A DNA stretch of 32,520 nucleotides from Tissierella_B sp964485455 (GCA_964485455.1 CAZAJU010000012.1:1-32520); one strand, 5' to 3'. Shown: positions 24,030 to 31,913, numbered from the stretch's first letter. Notes: generated by a model from the letters alone, not told the origin. Program-made: numbers and translations.

Positions 24030-24058
24030 ATTATAAATAATATGTCGTATGTTGTCAA
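24030..24058 (-). promoter_or_regulatory. Promoter of the regulator-potABCD operon
   Basis: On the minus strand, perfect consensus boxes TTGACA (24058-24053) and TATAAT (24035-24030) are separated by exactly 17 bases. It is the strongest promoter sequence in the window, which suggests that it is held down by a repressor. Confidence 0.88.
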
Positions 24059-24146
24059 TAAATATCGGATGAAATTTATAATGATATTCCCCTTATCTAC
24101 TGACTTTCTTAGAAAATTCTAAACTTGAAGTTTAGTATTTGAAATC

Positions 24147-24190
24147 AAAAAAATACTCCACCTTGTAGTAAAGTAAGGGGAGTATTTTTT
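24147..24190 (-). terminator. Terminator of the desulfurase-thiI unit
   Basis: AAAAATACTCC and GGAGTATTTTT form the outer stem, extended by CCTT/AAGG pairing. T and A tracts lie on both sides. It lies 10 bases after the thiI stop. Confidence 0.82.
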
Positions 24191-24199
24191 AATAGTTAT

Positions 24200-25366
24200 T
24201 TATTCTATTGTATAGACCTTCATATTTCTAACTGCAGCTTCTATAAGTTCATCAACCTCTAAGGCTTCTTCAGATTTTTCGATATCTTCTACCTTAGGTC
24301 TTGTAACTGGATGCTTTGGCAAAAATACTGTACAACAATCCTCAAAAGGTTGAATTGAGGTTTCAAAGGTTTCAATATCCTTTGCAATTTCAATAATATC
24401 TACTTTATCAAATCCTATTAAAGGTCTAAAAACAGGCATATCCACCGAACTGTTTGTAACCGTAAGACCATAAATAGTCTGGCTTGCAACTTGCCCTAGA
24501 TTCTCACCTGTAATTAGGGCATTATATCCATGGAAATCCGCTATTTTTTCTGCAATTCGCATCATGAATCTTCTAGATATAATGGTCATTTCATCTTCGG
24601 GACACTTCATATTGATTTCCTTCTGAATTGGAAGCAGGTTGATGCTAAAGACCTTTATTTTACCTACATATCTTGATAGTATCCTTGCTAAATCCTTTAC
24701 TTTTTCCTCTGCTCTTTCAGATGTAAATGGATAACTATGAAAATGAACTGCAGATAATTCTACACCTCTCTTTGCCATCATAAATCCTGCCACTGGGCTG
24801 TCAATTCCTCCTGAAAGGAGCAATAACCCTTTTCCATTTGTTCCTTGAGGAAGACCACCATATCCCTTGACTTTATCGATATATACGTATGCATATTCCT
24901 TTACATCCACATATAGATATAATTCAGGTTTATGAACATCTACATTTAGACTTTCAAAATTCCTTAAGATTACACCACCAATTTTCACACAAATCTCGGG
25001 GGACTTTATTTCAAATTTCTTATCTGCTCTATTGGCTTCAACTTTAAAGGTGGAATAATTTCCGCTCTTAAGCTTTAATTCCATCAATTTAATAGCTGCT
25101 TCCCCAATTTGTGCCATATCCTTTTCAGTTCTAATACATGGGCTTATATATACAAGACCAAAGACCTTCTTTAATCGATTGGTCATCTGAGGAAACTTTT
25201 CCACATCTCCTTCGATATATATCTTTCCCTGTTCCTTATAAATCTTATCAAATCCAATATCTGAAATAGCTCTTCTTATCTGCTTAATTAATTTATCTTC
25301 AAAAAATTTTCTATTTAAGCCCTTAAGTACTATTTCTCCCAAGCTTACACTTAAAACATTAACCAA
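24200..25366 (-). CDS. thiI: tRNA 4-thiouridine sulfurtransferase ThiI
   Basis: Uses ATP and a persulfide from a cysteine desulfurase to make 4-thiouridine at tRNA position 8. In some species it also supplies sulfur for thiamine. At 388 aa it is the Bacillus/Clostridium type: an N-terminal ferredoxin-like and THUMP region (about residues 1-165), the PP-loop ATP site LSGGIDS (184-190), and no C-terminal rhodanese domain. Known motifs are YPFTSERAEEKV, CPEDEMTIISRRFMMRIAE, and GENLGQVASQT. The start is TTG at 25366 (MVNVLSVS). Its ribosome site AGGAGG is formed by the last two Arg codons of the upstream desulfurase. Confidence 0.96.
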   Translation of the reverse strand: MVNVLSVSLGEIVLKGLNRKFFEDKLIKQIRRAISDIGFDKIYKEQGKIYIEGDVEKFPQMTNRLKKVFGLVYISPCIRTEKDMAQIGEAAIKLMELKLKSGNYSTFKVEANRADKKFEIKSPEICVKIGGVILRNFESLNVDVHKPELYLYVDVKEYAYVYIDKVKGYGGLPQGTNGKGLLLLSGGIDSPVAGFMMAKRGVELSAVHFHSYPFTSERAEEKVKDLARILSRYVGKIKVFSINLLPIQKEINMKCPEDEMTIISRRFMMRIAEKIADFHGYNALITGENLGQVASQTIYGLTVTNSSVDMPVFRPLIGFDKVDIIEIAKDIETFETSIQPFEDCCTVFLPKHPVTRPKVEDIEKSEEALEVDELIEAAVRNMKVYTIE

Positions 25367-25371
25367 ATATA

Positions 25372-26514
25372 TTACCTCCTAATAATCATCCTTATATCTT
25401 CAACAGAGCTTTTAAGAACCTCTATTGTATAATCAATATCCTCTTTATTTATTTCGTAGGAGAAGCATATTCTAATAGTTCCCTCTATTTCCTTATCCGA
25501 TAGACCTATGGCCTTTAGTACATGGCTTTTGGCTGTACCGTGAGATGAGCATGCTGATGTAGTAGAAACGTAGATTTCCTTATCCTCTAGATAATGAAGA
25601 AGCACCTCACCTCTTGTCCTCCTAAAGGTAATACTTACAATATAGGGTGAAGAATCCTCAGGGGTATTAATCTTTAAATCTTCTATTTCCTCTTGGACCC
25701 TTTTTATGAAATATTCCTTTAATTGGGATACATTCTCTCTTTCAACCTTACCCTTATCTAAAAGAATTTTAACTGCTTCTCCTAAACCAATGATGCCAGG
25801 CACATTTTCAGTACCAGATCTTAATCCGCCTTCCTGATTTCCTCCAAATACAATTGGATCAAGTTTAAGACCTTTATTTAAATACAGTACTCCTATACCC
25901 TTAGGTCCATGGACCTTGTGTCCACTGAATGAGAAGGTATCAACACCTCTTAAGCTTAGGTCTACCTTGCCAAAGGCTTGAATTCCATCTACATGAAGCA
26001 TTGGTCTATTTGGAAGTCTATGGATTACTTCTCTAATTCCATCAATATCCTGTCTTACACCTATCTCGTTATTTACATGGATAATGGATACTAATATTGT
26101 ATCATTCCTTATGGCATTTTTTAAATCCATTAGGTCTATAAAACCCTCTTTATTTACCTTAAGATAGGTAATCTCAAAGCCTTGAGCTTCATAATGTTTT
26201 AGAACATTGTATACAGACGGATGTTCTATGTTTGTAGTTATAATATGTTTTCCCTTCCTGGAAAATTTATTTATTATGCTCTGTATAGCTATATTGTTGC
26301 TTTCAGTTCCCCCTGATGTAAAGAAAATTTCCTTTTCATCCACTTTAAGAAATTCAGAGATAGTTCTTCTGGATTCTCTTATTTTCTTTTCGGAGCCCAT
26401 GCCAAGTCTATGAAGACTAGATGGATTTCCAAAATCCGACTGTAAGACTTCAACCATTGCCTTTACAACTTCTTCTCTAGGCTTAGTAGTAGCACAATTG
26501 TCTAAATATATCAA
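25372..26514 (-). CDS. Cysteine desulfurase (NifS/IscS family)
   Basis: PLP enzyme taking sulfur from cysteine to form a persulfide. The 380 aa carry the PLP lysine Lys200 in SFSGHKVHGPKG, the PLP phosphate loop TSGGTESNN, and the active cysteine Cys322 in STTSACSSHG. Adjacency to thiI (5 bases apart) suggests a dedicated role in tRNA thiolation, as with NifZ-ThiI in Bacillus. The start appears to be TTG at 26514 (MIYLDNCATT), with an AGAGGTG site 6-8 bases upstream. Both genes of this pair thus use TTG. Confidence 0.95.
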   Translation of the reverse strand: MIYLDNCATTKPREEVVKAMVEVLQSDFGNPSSLHRLGMGSEKKIRESRRTISEFLKVDEKEIFFTSGGTESNNIAIQSIINKFSRKGKHIITTNIEHPSVYNVLKHYEAQGFEITYLKVNKEGFIDLMDLKNAIRNDTILVSIIHVNNEIGVRQDIDGIREVIHRLPNRPMLHVDGIQAFGKVDLSLRGVDTFSFSGHKVHGPKGIGVLYLNKGLKLDPIVFGGNQEGGLRSGTENVPGIIGLGEAVKILLDKGKVERENVSQLKEYFIKRVQEEIEDLKINTPEDSSPYIVSITFRRTRGEVLLHYLEDKEIYVSTTSACSSHGTAKSHVLKAIGLSDKEIEGTIRICFSYEINKEDIDYTIEVLKSSVEDIRMIIRR

Positions 26515-26548
26515 ATTAACACCTCTTCTGTAAAACTTTACCCACCTA

Positions 26549-26577
26549 ATTATACCATTTGATTACTTGAATGTCTT
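26549..26577 (-). promoter_or_regulatory. Promoter of the desulfurase-thiI operon
   Basis: On the minus strand a consensus extended -10 element TGGTATAAT has its TATAAT at 26554-26549. A weak -35 box AAGACA (26577-26572) lies 17 bases away. The start would be about 30 bases before the TTG. Confidence 0.6.
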
Positions 26578-26627
26578 TACAATAAATAGTAGAGATTTTC
26601 TATACTTAATAAAATATTTTTAAAACC

Positions 26628-26656
26628 TTGCACAATTTGTCGTATTTTGTTATACT
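26628..26656 (+). promoter_or_regulatory. Promoter of the candidate small RNA
   Basis: TTGCAC (26628-26633) and TATACT (26651-26656) have a 17-base spacer. The predicted start near 26663 coincides with the first base of a hairpin. Confidence 0.6.
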
Positions 26657-26662
26657 TTATAT

Positions 26663-26777
26663 GAGGTTATCCCCCTGGTAACCTCTAGTAAGATCTCTAT
26701 TCCCAATACCCCTTTTGAACGGATATGTTCCATCCTATAGAGGATGAAAGGCTCCAAGCGTTGGAGTCTTTTTTTTT
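26663..26777 (+). ncRNA. Candidate small RNA, about 115 nt
   Basis: A short transcript is bounded by a promoter at 26628-26656 and a classical terminator (GGCTCCAA-GCG-TTGGAGTC, 26750-26768, then nine T). It starts with a hairpin GAGGTTA (26663-26669)/TAACCTC (26679-26685) whose loop is C-rich (TCCCCCTGG). The middle can form GAAC/GTTC (near 26717-26730), possibly enclosed by CTCTAT/ATAGAG-type pairing. I see no ORF with a ribosome site inside it. It does not match the SRP RNA, 6S RNA, tmRNA, T-box or common riboswitch cores I know. It could be an independent sRNA, or a terminated leader of the gene at 26879, about 100 bases further on. Confidence 0.5.
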
Positions 26778-26829
26778 ATTCATGACCTAATCGAATTTAT
26801 GATAGATTCCTAGTAACACTATTATTCCT

Positions 26830-26863
26830 CATAGAATATATTGAATTGAGGTAAATAAACCTC
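26830..26863 (+). promoter_or_regulatory. Sporulation-like -10 element and leader hairpin
   Basis: CATAGAATA (26830-26838) matches the CATANNNTA -10 consensus of the mother-cell sigma factor SigK, though no clear -35 AC element is at the best distance. It is followed by an inverted repeat GAGGT (26848-26852)/ACCTC (26859-26863) just before the GAGGAGG ribosome site. Assignment to a sporulation sigma factor is tentative. Confidence 0.3.
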
Positions 26864-26878
26864 GAGAGGAGGAATATT

Positions 26879-27862
26879 ATGGGTTCAAAATTCAGGCCTG
26901 ATGTTGATCCGGACGAAATTGTTGATAGATGTTGTGATGCTAATACTGGCTGCGAATGGGATGGTACTTTAAGAAATGTAGTTACTGAGCCTATTTACGT
27001 TCAAAAGGTTTACGATGCAACATTAGTACAGCTTCAGGCTCTAAGCACTGTAAATAATGTGAGATTTACACCGAATTTGCCGGAAGGTTCCAGAATTCTA
27101 AGAGTAGTAGATATTAGATGTAGAAAGTTCTTCAACCCAGCAAATATTAATGACCCTAGAAACCTAACAGTAGACCCTGAAACGGTTTTATCCGGCGGTG
27201 AGTTTGTAAGAAGAGAAAATGGTGAGTTTGTTGAAGTAGTTGGTCCTGATGGCATAAGTTCTCAAAGGTTAGTTTATGCCGATACTTCTGAGTGTGATGA
27301 GGATGGAAGAGGTACTCCTGTATTTGGCACACAAAGAATTAGACTTAGAGGAAATGTAATTATAGAAATAGAACTGTTATTATTGGATTCCAGGGACAGA
27401 AGAGTTAGATTTACTATAAGCGCTAATGTACCTGTAGCTACAGTAGCTAACCCAATTATTTTAACTAACTTCTTTGAGCTATGTATACCATCAGTATTTG
27501 ATTCAGCCTTCTTCCCAAGATTTACAGAATTCTGTAATATACATTGTGAAACAAGACTTGGAACAAATAGCCCTCAAAGGGATATTGATGTTAATCCAGA
27601 AAATGGAGAAATCAGAATTGATTTAATCATCGCTCTTTGTATCACATGTGAGAAGAAGATTATAGTTCCAGTTCAGCTTTGTGTTCTTAGTACAGGGTTC
27701 CCAGAATTATCACCTGAGGTTTCACCAATTTGTTCATCCTTCCCTACCCTCTTCCCAAGACAAATTGATGGAAGTGGTGACGTTGGAGGTATTGGAGACG
27801 GTGGTAGAAGATTTAGACTTGGACTCGATAGAATTGATGATGCTGAAGGCGATGAAGAATAG
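26879..27862 (+). CDS. Uncharacterised 327-aa protein, possible spore-surface protein
   Basis: I recall similar uncharacterised clostridial proteins beginning with a phrase like DPDEIVDRCCDANTGCEWDGTL, followed by TEPIYVQKVYDATLVQLQAL, but I cannot name a family. It is acidic and rich in beta-type sequence. It has no signal peptide or membrane segment, and has cysteines in groups (RCCDANTGC near the start, FCNIHC, CITC). The C-terminus is Gly/Asp-rich (GDVGGIGDGGRR) and ends in DAEGDEE. A very strong GAGGAGG lies 7 bases before the ATG. A SigK-like -10 upstream and the soluble Cys-rich make-up fit a spore coat or exosporium component, but this is inference. A terminator overlaps its stop codon. 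Confidence 0.8.
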   Translation: MGSKFRPDVDPDEIVDRCCDANTGCEWDGTLRNVVTEPIYVQKVYDATLVQLQALSTVNNVRFTPNLPEGSRILRVVDIRCRKFFNPANINDPRNLTVDPETVLSGGEFVRRENGEFVEVVGPDGISSQRLVYADTSECDEDGRGTPVFGTQRIRLRGNVIIEIELLLLDSRDRRVRFTISANVPVATVANPIILTNFFELCIPSVFDSAFFPRFTEFCNIHCETRLGTNSPQRDIDVNPENGEIRIDLIIALCITCEKKIIVPVQLCVLSTGFPELSPEVSPICSSFPTLFPRQIDGSGDVGGIGDGGRRFRLGLDRIDDAEGDEE

Positions 27863-27886
27863 GTTTAAAGCCTATTCTTTTTTTTC
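27855..27886 (+). terminator. Terminator overlapping the stop of the 327-aa gene
   Basis: AGAATAGG (27856-27863) pairs with CCTATTCT (27871-27878) around a 7-base loop and is followed by nine T. The TAG stop (27860-27862) is inside the 5' arm. Confidence 0.85.
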
Positions 27887-27943
27887 TTGCAAAAATCCTA
27901 TTTTCAATATAGTATACAAGTAGTAAAAAAAGTGGGTGATTAT

Positions 27944-28918
27944 ATGAAAATTATTAATAAGACTTTAGATAAAAATAAGGTAGATATGTCTCTTATAGAG
28001 AGCAATATTTGCTTTATAGATATTGAAACTACAGGCTTAAGCCGTCAATATAATTCCATTTACTTAATTGGTCTTCTATATTTTGAGGATGACACTTGGA
28101 AATTAGTTCAAATTTTTGCCGATTCTTTAGATGAGGAAGAAAAAGTACTTAGAAGTTTCTTAAATTTAATATCTAAGTTTAACAAGATAATAACCTATAA
28201 TGGAGATTCCTTCGATATACCATTTATTAACTATAGATTAAAAAAATATCATATCCAAGGTAAAATCTATGAAGAGATTAGCATGGACTTATATAAAATT
28301 GTGAAAAATAATAAGCATTATCTCAATATAGAGAATTTAAAACTTAAGACCCTGGAAAGATACCTTGGCATTTTTAGAGAGGATATTTATAACGGCAAGG
28401 ACTGTATCGAATTCTACTTGGAATATACTAGGACAAAGGATTATGAATTAGAGGAAAGGGTTCTAAAGCACAACTTTGATGACCTTTATTATATGCCTGA
28501 TATAATCCAGATACTCCATATTATAAATGAAAAAAAGGCCCTCAAAATTGACTATGAAAATTTTGAATTGAGCCTTCTTTTACATGATATAAATATTAAA
28601 GGAGATCTATTTAAATTATCAGGAACTAGCAATAAACAAATTAAGCTTATATATTACCATAATAGTTACAAACTTGCCTTTTCCGAAGATACTACCTTTG
28701 AACTGATTATAGAGGTTCAGAAGGGATTAGTAACTCCAGATACTATAGGTATCTATGTTGATAAAAACAATTTAAATCTTTCTAATGATTTAATTGATTC
28801 TACTATTTATAGTGTACCCAGCAATATAATACTTATACAGGTAAATAAGGAGCTTTTTATCGATAATATTATGGGAGTATTAAAGGAAATAGTATTAAAT
28901 ACACTTAAAGAATACTAG
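27944..28918 (+). CDS. YprB-like ribonuclease-H-fold exonuclease
   Basis: Predicted 3'-5' exonuclease of the YprB/RNase_H_2 group (DnaQ-like fold), 324 aa from the ATG at 27944 (MKIINKTLDK). The first catalytic motif is FIDIETTGL (Asp26, Glu28). The ExoII-like motif is IITYNGDSFDIPFINYRL, and the last motif is KHNFDDLYYMPDI. About 100 residues beyond the domain are not recognised. The open frame extends upstream to 27887, but that part overlaps the preceding terminator, and the GTGGGTGAT ribosome-like site fits 27944. Its TAG stop overlaps the stop of the convergent activase gene by 3 bases within CTAG, with no terminator between. The substrate is unknown. Confidence 0.85.
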   Translation: MKIINKTLDKNKVDMSLIESNICFIDIETTGLSRQYNSIYLIGLLYFEDDTWKLVQIFADSLDEEEKVLRSFLNLISKFNKIITYNGDSFDIPFINYRLKKYHIQGKIYEEISMDLYKIVKNNKHYLNIENLKLKTLERYLGIFREDIYNGKDCIEFYLEYTRTKDYELEERVLKHNFDDLYYMPDIIQILHIINEKKALKIDYENFELSLLLHDINIKGDLFKLSGTSNKQIKLIYYHNSYKLAFSEDTTFELIIEVQKGLVTPDTIGIYVDKNNLNLSNDLIDSTIYSVPSNIILIQVNKELFIDNIMGVLKEIVLNTLKEY

Positions 28919-29865
28919 CATGACCATTTACCACACTTGTCACCATATCTGGCAAGTGTTTTATTATCCTCTTTAATTTCAAGCACTTCACAAAGGTTTG
29001 AACAGCCTCCACACTCAAATCCTTTTACTGAATAATCTTTTTTATAAAGGTCAAGGCCTTTAAAGTTAGTATAGCCATTTTCCTTAGACTTTTCCTTTCC
29101 TAGAATAGCTGCGCCAACGGCACCCATCACATCGAAGTTTTCTGGAATGATGATTTCCTCTCCAAGCTCCTCTTGAAATGCCTCTTTTATCCCACTATTG
29201 GCCGCTACTCCACCCTGAAACATTATGGGGCCTTTAATATCCTTTCCTTTACCTATGTTACTTAAATAATTTCTTACAAGTGCCTGACATAACCCCATTA
29301 TTATATCTTCCTGATTATGACCTAATTGTTGCTTATGAATCATATCTGATTCAGCAAATACTGCACATCTACCTGCAATTCTAAGATTGTTTTTAGATTT
29401 TAAGGCATAGTCACCGAAATCTTCGATATCGATACCTAGTCTTATTGCCTGCCTATCTAAAAATGAGCCTGTTCCTGCAGCACAAACTGTATTCATGGCA
29501 AAGTCAACAGTTATACCATCTCTAAGTATTATTATCTTTGAATCCTGACCACCTATTTCTATTATGGTTCTAACTTCAGGATTAGCACTCAGTGAAGCTA
29601 CGGCATGGGCTGTTATTTCATTCTTTACTATATCTGAACCTATGATTATTGAAGCAAGTTGTCTTCCACTACCTGTGCAGCCTACACCAAGGATTTTATT
29701 GTGTCCTGCTCTATTTGCCAATCTTTCGATACCCTCTCTTAAAATTTTAATAGGGTTTCCCTGAGTTCGAAGATATTCCTTATATACAACTTGATTTTTA
29801 TCATCTATTAAAACTATGTTAGTACTTACTGAGCCAACATCTACCCCCATATAATAGCTATCCAA
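28915..29865 (-). CDS. HgdC/BadF-type CoA-enzyme activase (ASKHA ATPase)
   Basis: ATP-dependent electron-injecting activator of the acyl-CoA dehydratase/BadF type, 316 aa. The phosphate-1 loop is MGVDVGSVSTNIV, and the second phosphate motif is IIEIGGQDSKI. The two cysteines that hold the dimer-bridging [4Fe-4S] cluster are Cys128 (NTVCAAGTGSF) and Cys167 (AGRCAVFAESD), nearly the same positions as in the classical HgdC (127 and 166). Beyond the usual 260 or so residues there is a Cys-rich tail with CGGCSNLC and a final KCGKWSC, which could bind another cluster. The gene starts 8 bases inside the end of the upstream HgdB-like gene. Confidence 0.9.
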   Translation of the reverse strand: MDSYYMGVDVGSVSTNIVLIDDKNQVVYKEYLRTQGNPIKILREGIERLANRAGHNKILGVGCTGSGRQLASIIIGSDIVKNEITAHAVASLSANPEVRTIIEIGGQDSKIIILRDGITVDFAMNTVCAAGTGSFLDRQAIRLGIDIEDFGDYALKSKNNLRIAGRCAVFAESDMIHKQQLGHNQEDIIMGLCQALVRNYLSNIGKGKDIKGPIMFQGGVAANSGIKEAFQEELGEEIIIPENFDVMGAVGAAILGKEKSKENGYTNFKGLDLYKKDYSVKGFECGGCSNLCEVLEIKEDNKTLARYGDKCGKWSC

Positions 29866-30949
29866 TTATCATTTCACCCCTTCTTCTTTCCAACAAGTCC
29901 ACATATGCTTCTAGCCTAGTATTAAAACCTGCTTCACCTGTCATCTCATCCACTACAAGGGTCATTACTGGAAAATCCATATCCTTTGCAACTTTTTTTA
30001 TAACACTCTTAGCTACTATCTCTGGCATGCAGTTAAGTGGAAGTATCTGTATAGCTCCGTCAAATCCTTGGTTCTTATAATAGATAGCACTCCCAACAGT
30101 CTCCCTTCCATGGCCCCCTATCATGTCATTCATATAGGGTTTAGCCAACTTGAATTTTTCATTTTCGAACTTTGAGCCAAAGGGATAAGAGAGGACATGA
30201 TGCTCAAACCATTTTGTTGGGGTAAGGGACTTTTCAACTATAACCCCTAGTTCACCAAGTTTTCTCTCTACCTCTAGATTAATAAAAGGTTCGATTATAG
30301 TATATATTTCGCCGATTATTCCAATTCTTAAAGGATTTAATTTTTTATTTATCTTAATTGATCTAAGCTCATTTTCCGTCTCTATAATGAGTTTTTGAAG
30401 GCCTCTTGCTCCATTAATACTGACTGCATTTTTATAAAATCTATCCATTACTATATTCACTCTATTCTTGTCAATTGCGTATGCTCTTATTTCATTAGAT
30501 AATTGCGTTAGCTCATCAGAATTCTTAATTAGCTGTAATGCCAATCGCATGGATTTAAGGAGCCTATTTGGTGAAGCTGAACCAATTAATTTCTTTATAT
30601 TGGATGAAAATTCCTGGAATCCTTCCCTAGGTGATTCCAAAACTATAAAGTCTACTTCATAACCTAGTTTTTTAAGTATATCCTTTTGCATATATGAATA
30701 GAAACCGTATCTGCAAGGACCGCAACTACCTGTTAAAAGAATTGTATCTGCTCCTCTTTCAATACTTTCTATATAGTTACCAATAAATATTTTAAAAGGC
30801 ATACATATGGATTCTGGAGATTTACTAGTACCTAATTCTAAAGTACTTCGACTGCATATAGGAGGCGTAACTACCGTATGTCCATATTCTTCTAAAAGAG
30901 CCTTTCCTGCGATATATACATTACCGAAGTGTGGAAAGGTTATTTTCAT
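29858..30949 (-). CDS. HgdB-like protein (acyl-CoA dehydratase-related), downstream copy
   Basis: A 363-residue protein related to the 2-hydroxyglutaryl-CoA dehydratase D-component family (COG3580/COG3581 type). Putative cluster-binding cysteines are in PPICSRSTLELG, SPESICMPFK and TGSCGPCRYGFYSYMQ, plus LPLNCMPEIVAKS late. It ends with DEMTGEAGFNTRLEAYVDLL, nearly the same text as the end of the upstream neighbour, so the two are distant paralogues. In other bacteria these domains and the activase are fused in one protein of about 1,400 residues; here they are separate and translationally coupled (overlaps of 8 and 29 bases). The GGAGG site is within the neighbour's last codons. The substrate is unknown. 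Confidence 0.85.
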   Translation of the reverse strand: MKITFPHFGNVYIAGKALLEEYGHTVVTPPICSRSTLELGTSKSPESICMPFKIFIGNYIESIERGADTILLTGSCGPCRYGFYSYMQKDILKKLGYEVDFIVLESPREGFQEFSSNIKKLIGSASPNRLLKSMRLALQLIKNSDELTQLSNEIRAYAIDKNRVNIVMDRFYKNAVSINGARGLQKLIIETENELRSIKINKKLNPLRIGIIGEIYTIIEPFINLEVERKLGELGVIVEKSLTPTKWFEHHVLSYPFGSKFENEKFKLAKPYMNDMIGGHGRETVGSAIYYKNQGFDGAIQILPLNCMPEIVAKSVIKKVAKDMDFPVMTLVVDEMTGEAGFNTRLEAYVDLLERRRGEMIIG

Positions 30950-31856
30950 AGTTACACCTCCAATTTATCATATCTATAAATGCTTCTAATCTAGTATTAA
31001 ATCCAGCCTCTCCCGTCTGCTCATCGAAGGTCATTATTAGCATTGGGATATTATTTTCAATAGCCTTTTGTTCAACTATATAGAGAAGAACTGAATCCAG
31101 TCCACATCCAAAGGCACTTATATATATGATTCCATCTATTATATCTTGTTCTATAAGACTAAAGGCAGCTCCAACTATTTTCCTTCCATTTGTCCAAAAC
31201 ATCCTCTTTTCTAGCTCAGAATGCTTTTGGATTTCTGTTTGGGATACATGTTCTGGAAGTATAACATCTATATTCTGTTCCCTTAATTTATCTAAAAGAT
31301 TCATATTAATAAATTTATCCTGGATATTATATTCATGGCCTAAAATTAGGAGCTTCTTATTTATAAAATTGATAGGATTATTTGGTTTTTTATCCATATA
31401 CTCATTCTGGGCTTTAAGTGCCTTTTCTATAGCTATATAAATTTTGTTGTAGCTCTTTGTTAATATATTTCCTACTTCTTTAGCGGCGATTCTCAGGTCC
31501 TTTACGTCCTTGATTTCTATCTTAGGTGTAATTAGGGTTGGAAGCTCTTCAATGCTATTTTCAATCATATTAACGATACCCAAGTGTTTAGGGCAATTGT
31601 ATTCCCCTTTTTGTAAGGAATAATATTTCGGTATCAAGATATAGTCCACCTTGTCCTTTAAAAAATCTACATGACCGTGATAGATTTTAACAGGCAAACA
31701 GGCTTCATCTACACAGGTTTTTATACCTGAATCCAATATATCCTTATTGGTATTAGGGGATTCTACTACTTCTACATCTATATTTTTCAGAAATTCCCTC
31801 CAAAAAGGATAATAGTTAAAATAAAACAATCCTTTTGGAATTCCAACTTTTATCAT
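30921..31856 (-). CDS. HgdB-like protein (acyl-CoA dehydratase-related), upstream copy
   Basis: First gene of the three-gene unit, 311 aa, in the DUF2229/COG3580-type group. It opens with VGIPKGLFYFNYYPFW, followed by putative cluster ligands KTCVDEACLPVKIYHGH, YNCPKHLG and SAFGCGLDS. The end MTFDEQTGEAGFNTRLEAF is shared with the downstream gene. GAGGTG lies 5 bases before the ATG. The last 29 bases overlap the next gene. Cys positions at CxxxxC and after a GH motif suggest an iron-sulfur protein that receives an electron from the activase at 28915-29865. Its physiological reaction is not known. Confidence 0.82.
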   Translation of the reverse strand: MIKVGIPKGLFYFNYYPFWREFLKNIDVEVVESPNTNKDILDSGIKTCVDEACLPVKIYHGHVDFLKDKVDYILIPKYYSLQKGEYNCPKHLGIVNMIENSIEELPTLITPKIEIKDVKDLRIAAKEVGNILTKSYNKIYIAIEKALKAQNEYMDKKPNNPINFINKKLLILGHEYNIQDKFINMNLLDKLREQNIDVILPEHVSQTEIQKHSELEKRMFWTNGRKIVGAAFSLIEQDIIDGIIYISAFGCGLDSVLLYIVEQKAIENNIPMLIMTFDEQTGEAGFNTRLEAFIDMINWRCNYENNLSTLR

Positions 31857-31913
31857 TTTATCACCTCATCTATCTATGATTGACAATAAAAGTTCCTTTT
31901 AATCATATAGACG

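Noticed and set aside
26663..26777. SRP RNA, 6S RNA or T-box leader
   Set aside because: It lacks the SRP GGAA/AGCAG helix 8 signature, is too short for 6S, and has no T-box AGGGTGGNACC core.
27034..27255. 73-aa minus-strand ORF inside the unrecognised protein gene
   Set aside because: No ribosome site, no domain and entirely antisense. The plus-strand gene has a strong ribosome site and a terminator at its stop.
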